DNA from: Anaerolineaceae bacterium | Lineage (GTDB): Bacteria > Chloroflexota > Anaerolineae > Aggregatilineales > Phototrophicaceae | DNA length: 64,000 nt | Reading direction: 5' to 3' | Assembly (NCBI GenBank): GCA_020634135.1 | Contig: JACKCG010000006.1 | Span: forward strand, 242,112 to 306,111 | Part shown: positions 60,799-64,000 of the stretch, piece after piece | Layout: each line of letters opens with the position of its first letter | Numbering within the stretch: the first letter of the stretch is position 1 | Program-made: the position numbers and the translations under genes | Notes under the pieces: model-generated | What the model saw: only the letters and a program-made list of their open reading frames with translations | What the model was told of the DNA's origin: nothing | Databases searched by the model: none

Positions 60799-61623
60799 AT
60801 GTCTCGTGTTTTCGTTTTCACTAATCACAAAGGGGGTGTCGGGAAATCGACATCCGCCACTAATACCGCGCTTGGCATCGCCGGAATGCTGCGACGTGCA
60901 GGTGCGCCTAATGCTCGTGTGCTGCTGATAGACACCGATAGTCAGGCACATGCCACCCTCGTCACAACCGGGACGAAGGACTACGGCACAGATGACAGTT
61001 TGTACACGGTACTGATGGCAGACCGGCAGAACGCTGCACAAACGCTCCTCAACTGCATCGTGCAATCGACGTGGGATGCTGACCTACACGTTCTTCCCGC
61101 CTCCCCCATGCTGGAGGGTGCAGAGCGTGAATTGATGGGGATCGCCGGAGCGCCCTACCGTCTCGCTGATCCCTTGAGCCGTATCGCCAATCGTTATGCT
61201 GCTATCGTCATTGACACCCGTCCGTCGTTCTCCCTGATGACTGAAATGGGTTTGATCGCCGCGACGGATGCAATTGTCCCCGTTGAGCCTCGCTATCTGG
61301 AAACGGTTGGCTTGATGAGCGTCATCGGGAAAATCAATGATATTCGTGAGGGCTGGCGGCAGCCAAACCTGCGGGTCAGCGGCATTCTGGTCACAAAGAT
61401 GAATTCCCGCATCCGTGGACACAACCACCTGCTGAATGAACTCAAAGCGCACAGCGTACTTGGTAAGCTGCTGGTAGGCGTGATTCCCGCGAACGAAGCC
61501 GTGTCCTACGCCCATCAGAATCACCAGAGCATCTTCAATTACGATCCGAAAGCCCCTGCCAGCAAAGCCTACGCGCAGTTCGTCGGCAAGCTGGTGCAGC
61601 GGCTGGCGAAGGGTGGTGCTTAA
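60799..61623 (+). CDS. parA: ParA-family partition ATPase
   Basis: The 274-residue protein has the deviant Walker A motif NHKGGVGKST at about residues 9-18, Walker A' in LLIDTDSQAHAT, and Walker B IVIDTRPSFSLM. It lacks an N-terminal HTH. Such ATPases move plasmid or chromosomal cargo together with a ParB protein, and a ParB-like gene overlaps its stop (TAATG). ATG 60799 is preceded by GGAGGA and starts just before the ATPase motif; the upstream in-frame extension from 60730 has no family match. The module suggests an integrated plasmid or ICE. Confidence 0.88.
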   Translation: MSRVFVFTNHKGGVGKSTSATNTALGIAGMLRRAGAPNARVLLIDTDSQAHATLVTTGTKDYGTDDSLYTVLMADRQNAAQTLLNCIVQSTWDADLHVLPASPMLEGAERELMGIAGAPYRLADPLSRIANRYAAIVIDTRPSFSLMTEMGLIAATDAIVPVEPRYLETVGLMSVIGKINDIREGWRQPNLRVSGILVTKMNSRIRGHNHLLNELKAHSVLGKLLVGVIPANEAVSYAHQNHQSIFNYDPKAPASKAYAQFVGKLVQRLAKGGA

Positions 61624-62284
61624 TGCCGCCCAAGAACCAAACGCAGCGCATTGATGAGCTGCTTGGAGGAGTGACGGAGGAGCTGCTGCTTGGCAATCCG
61701 CAGCAGTTCGAGGACAACAGTATCCGTGTGGAACGCCTGCTGCTGGAGATGGTGCGCCCCGATCCGGTGCAGCCACGCCGGGTGCTGCCGGAGCAGTTAC
61801 ACTTCGCTTTCCACAGCAATCGCCTCACGCCCACTCAAGCGCTCAAAGAACTCGTTCAGCTTGTCCAGGTCGCCGCTCGTCAGCGCGGACGGCCATTTAA
61901 TAATGTGTTGGAACTGCTCCCCAATCCAGACGATGAGAGTAATGAAGAACAGGCAAACAGGCTCTCGCCGGAAGAACAACTACTTCACGATCTGGTCAAC
62001 CTTGCCATCACGATCCGTGATGATGGGCAGGTCAATCCACTCACGGTGGTGGATATTTCACAGGGAGTGACGCAGCAGTTTCGGATCGAGACGGGAGAGC
62101 GCCGCTACTGGGCGACATGGCTGCTGCGCGATTTCATCGCTGGCTACAACAGCGATGGCATGATCCCCTGCATTATCATTCCGACAGAACGCTCGTCGGT
62201 TTTTCGGCAGGCCAAAGAAAACACCGCCCGCAGTGGATTGTCTGCGATAGCGATGGCGCGACAGGCTGCTCTGCTGCTGCTGGT
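61623..62284 (+). pseudogene. parB: ParB-like gene cut by an IS110 element
   Basis: About 220 residues of a ParB-like protein are readable: VRPDPVQPRRVLPE near residue 40, LHDLVNLAITIRDDGQVNPLTV near residue 121, RIETGERRYWATWLL near residue 153, and RQAKENTARSGLSAIAMARQAALLLL ending near 62284. The helix-turn-helix and C-terminal part that should follow are missing. From about 62284 onward the sequence is the antisense of an IS110-type transposase. The frame happens to stay open to the window end, but the downstream residues no longer resemble ParB. ATG 61623 overlaps the parA stop. Confidence 0.75.
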
Positions 62285-63314
62285 AATAAGCCCTCGCCCA
62301 ACCGGAATGACGGCGACTCTGGCGAGCGAAGTTATCGGCTGCCCGTCGCATCGGGTGGGAACAGGCTTTGCGGAACTGTACCGAACGGCTTTTACCACTA
62401 CGCCGAGTCACAGGAACGGTTCCAGCATAGGCTTGCAGGGCATTGGCGGTTGGAAAACGACTGCGGGCATCACCGATCCAGGCAAACATCAAAGCGGCAG
62501 TGAGCGGTCCTTTCGTACCAGGAAAAGACAACCACCAGTCGGCTTCGGGATGGCTTTTGAAGACCCGTTGAATTTGCCTGATGAGATTTTGCTTCTGGTG
62601 GTGCAGGGTTCGCAACAGTGGGATGAGCAGTTGCACATGGGCGATATAGCCCGCCTCAACCGTTGCATGAGGCATGGATGCCTGCAAGCGTTCATAGATC
62701 AAATCCCGCTGTTTTCTGCCGTGTGTGTAACGCTGTTCACGGAAGAACTGTTCCAGCTCGTCATAAGTCAATGCTTCAGCATCTTTGGGACTGGGGAATT
62801 GTTCCAGAAAGGTCAAGGAGATGAGCGTATTAACCTTGGTGAAAAGTGTCAAAACAACGGGATAGTACTGCTGCAAGCTCATGATCATCTGGTTCGACAA
62901 GCGTCGCTGTTCTCTGAGAACGCGATCATAAGTGCGAGCAAGTTGTTTAAGATGCATGACAATTTCACTTTGAGCGTTGTAGGGACGACAGTCCGGGTCA
63001 TCGAGCCGCAGCAAGTATGCCAGCAGAAAGGCATCGCCCTTGTCATCTTTGACACGGGTCGGGCGGCGATAAGCCAGGACATGCGGTGGTGTGATGTACA
63101 GATCATAGCCTTGCTGAACCAACCAGTCCACCAGCAAGCCGTCGGCACGTTCGATGTTGACCTGAACGTCTGGCAGTACCTGAAGAACAGCGTGAAGTTC
63201 GCTGAAACCCTTCATGTCATGCGAAATCACAAATTGGCTCAGAACACGTCCATCGTCAGCCAACAGGCACAAGTCGTGCTTTTCGGTTGCCCAGTCGATG
63301 CCCAGGTAGTGCAT
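62058..63314 (-). CDS. IS110-family transposase, C-terminally replaced
   Basis: The 418-residue frame has the RuvC-like DEDD catalytic domain (YLGIDWATEKHDL with Asp7, NIERAD with Glu55, VKDDKGDAFLL with Asp91/Asp94). The C-terminal transposase domain has SFPGTKGPLTAALMFAWIG and FPTANALQAYAGTVPVTRRSGKS. After WARAYYQQQ (about residue 348) the remaining 69 residues match nothing and are antisense to parB codons, so the native end of the protein and of the element is lost at about 62274-62284. The enzyme is probably inactive. ATG 63314 starts exactly at the conserved first beta-strand. Confidence 0.8.
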   Translation of the reverse strand: MHYLGIDWATEKHDLCLLADDGRVLSQFVISHDMKGFSELHAVLQVLPDVQVNIERADGLLVDWLVQQGYDLYITPPHVLAYRRPTRVKDDKGDAFLLAYLLRLDDPDCRPYNAQSEIVMHLKQLARTYDRVLREQRRLSNQMIMSLQQYYPVVLTLFTKVNTLISLTFLEQFPSPKDAEALTYDELEQFFREQRYTHGRKQRDLIYERLQASMPHATVEAGYIAHVQLLIPLLRTLHHQKQNLIRQIQRVFKSHPEADWWLSFPGTKGPLTAALMFAWIGDARSRFPTANALQAYAGTVPVTRRSGKSRSVQFRKACSHPMRRAADNFARQSRRHSGWARAYYQQQQSSLSRHRYRRQSTAGGVFFGLPKNRRAFCRNDNAGDHAIAVVASDEIAQQPCRPVAALSRLDPKLLRHSL

Positions 63315-63520
63315 GAGAAAACCCCCTCGGATAAGTGGCGAATAAAGTCACACTGGACGCGGATCAGCTGTGCGCTTGTTAGGGCGTTCGAGACGCAACG
63401 TTTTTATGACAGCCGCCACATCACAACGTCGGGGAACGGTCGAGGTCGATCCTCATGGGATTGCCAGCTAAGGGTTCTCTCCAACGTTGGCAGCGTGCTG
63501 CTGGAGTGTAGTACAGCAAG
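62274..63520 (-). mobile_element. Truncated IS110-type insertion sequence
   Basis: One boundary is at about 62274-62284, within a CTG-repeat stretch where ParB coding sequence gives way to transposase. The other end was not located; a value near 63520 is a guess that allows about 200 bp of upstream non-coding DNA. IS110-family elements encode a guide (bridge) RNA in such flanking DNA, and none can be confirmed here. Confidence 0.5.
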
Positions 63521-63714
63521 CCCGTCTGCCACAGTGACTGATGTAGATGATGTGCGAGCAGGTGTTACCCTTTCGAGCGTGGGCGGCATAGCCATCCACC
63601 CCCAAAAGACCGTCGTAAATCGTCCCGTCGCTCTTCAGGGTAACAAGCCAGCTAAATCGCTGGTCTCTCAAACGCCGAGAGGGCTTGGTGCAGCGTCGTT
63701 TCGCGCTTGCACCC
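63315..63714. other. Non-coding stretch upstream of the transposase
   Basis: These 400 bp contain no credible gene on either strand. On the transposase strand this is the leader region, where IS110-type bridge RNAs lie. A small TGCTG/CAGCA inverted repeat occurs near 63495-63520. No other element is recognised. Confidence 0.4.
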
Positions 63715-63825
63715 GTGTGGCGGTGTTGGAGTGCCGCCACACCTGTCGCACTGGTTTACCAGCCCGACAGTCCACACCCGCGATAGTTTTCGCGGTTTGT
63801 GGTGGTGTTGTCCATCAGGACAACA
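63715..63825. ncRNA. Run of four stem-loops, candidate structured RNA
   Basis: Four consecutive hairpins fill 111 bp. Hairpin A is at 63715-63742 (GTGTGGCGG with CCGCCACAC). Hairpin B is at 63743-63770 (CTGTCG with CGACAG, inner CTGG with CCAG). Hairpin C is at 63772-63802 (CCACA with TGTGG outside CCGCGA with TCGCGG). Hairpin D is at 63806-63825 (TGTTGTCC with GGACAACA). A TATATA follows, and an HU-like gene starts 54 bp later. It could be an IS-encoded guide RNA, an origin or recombination site, or a leader RNA. The strand is undetermined. Confidence 0.45.
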
Positions 63826-63878
63826 TATATAGCCTGCCTTGCAGACTGACAAAAGCAAAAACAAGCAAAGGAGCGCAA

Positions 63879-64000
63879 ATGTATCACCGTGACGTGATCG
63901 CAAAAATCGCCAGACGACTTCCACACCGCACCCAACGGGATGTGGCGGAGGTGGTCGAAATCCTGACCGAAGTCTGGTCAGAGGAACTGATAAACGGAAA
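63879..64000 (+). CDS. HU/IHF-like DNA-binding protein (partial)
   Basis: Forty codons are visible before the window ends. MYHRDVIAKIARR, then TQRDVAEVVEILTEVWSEEL has the spacing of the N-terminal two helices of HU-family proteins (the usual MNKxELIxxIAxxxxLTKxxAxxxLxxFxxxIxxxL). AAAGGAG stands 5 bp before ATG 63879. HU-like proteins are often carried by plasmids and ICEs and would fit the ParA/ParB module. The protein is incomplete here, so the DNA-binding arm cannot be checked. Confidence 0.65.
   Translation, partial: MYHRDVIAKIARRLPHRTQRDVAEVVEILTEVWSEELING

Noticed and set aside
62144..62398. A frameshift at the transposase C-terminus restoring a longer protein in the next minus-strand frame
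   Set aside because: The plus-strand ParB reading of 62160-62280 is clearly the meaningful one, so the alternative minus-strand frame is antisense noise.
61623..64000. A single 792-codon open frame from the parB start to the window end
   Set aside because: Only the first about 220 codons look like ParB. The middle is exact antisense of transposase and the end coincides with the HU-like frame, so the openness is coincidental.
1..64000. tRNA, rRNA or CRISPR arrays
   Set aside because: No cloverleaf-like gene with a T-arm consensus, no rRNA segment and no regularly spaced direct-repeat array was seen on reading the window.

Overview
The window looks like a chromosomal segment of a Chloroflexota bacterium (Anaerolineae-like). 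This is an inference from the extracellular Pro/Thr/Ser-rich linkers, the many ABC importers and FCD-type GntR regulators, the DUF5939-like cyclase and the moderate GC content. No rRNA, tRNA or CRISPR array was seen.

Layout. 0-2.4 kb is a degraded margin: a small inverted-repeat element, a secreted WD40-type protein and two truncated genes meeting head to head. 2.4-17.6 kb is one long plus-strand catabolic operon behind a near-consensus promoter. It encodes a branched-chain-type ABC importer whose binding protein is a tandem fusion, a GntR regulator, an LLM-class flavin oxidoreductase, an M29-fold protein, a cupin, a class II aldolase, a three-subunit molybdenum hydroxylase, a 3-hydroxyacyl-CoA-dehydrogenase-like enzyme and a CoxG-like protein. 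The substrate is unknown; an N-heterocycle or other small (hetero)aromatic compound is a reasonable guess. 17.6-19.7 kb holds a small leftover ORF and an ABC exporter.

19.9-41.0 kb is a second, about 20-kb catabolic operon, divergent from its GntR regulator. Both promoters carry the same CTGAAATTTCAG operator. It combines an ABC importer with an ADP-ribosylglycohydrolase-like protein, a nucleoside hydrolase, a GH42-like protein, a nucleoside phosphorylase, an aldehyde dehydrogenase, a LacD-like aldolase, a thiolase-like/DUF35 pair, DhaK and DhaL, a fucose-isomerase-like protein, an MFS transporter and a CoA-transferase. The content suggests scavenging of an N-glycoside or nucleoside-like compound.

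41.1-49.5 kb is the most unusual part: a cluster of five radical SAM enzymes (three about 450 aa with SPASM-like C-termini, one short, one HemN/HemW-like), two PqqD-like leader-binding candidates (one with an in-frame TGA), and a putative substrate. The substrate has a twin-arginine signal, an SH3-like domain and a 50-residue C-terminal tail with 12 cysteines, mostly as CxC pairs. I read this as an uncharacterised RiPP-type protein-modification system acting in the cytoplasm before Tat export. A response regulator and histidine kinase gene pair lies convergently next to it.

53.0-58.5 kb is a third carbohydrate operon (binding protein, two permeases, SDR, zinc alcohol dehydrogenase) without its own ATPase gene. 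58.7-60.2 kb is a class III nucleotide cyclase. 60.6-64.0 kb is a plasmid- or ICE-like module: parA, a parB-like gene cut by a truncated IS110-type element, a run of four stem-loops, and the start of an HU-like gene that leaves the window.
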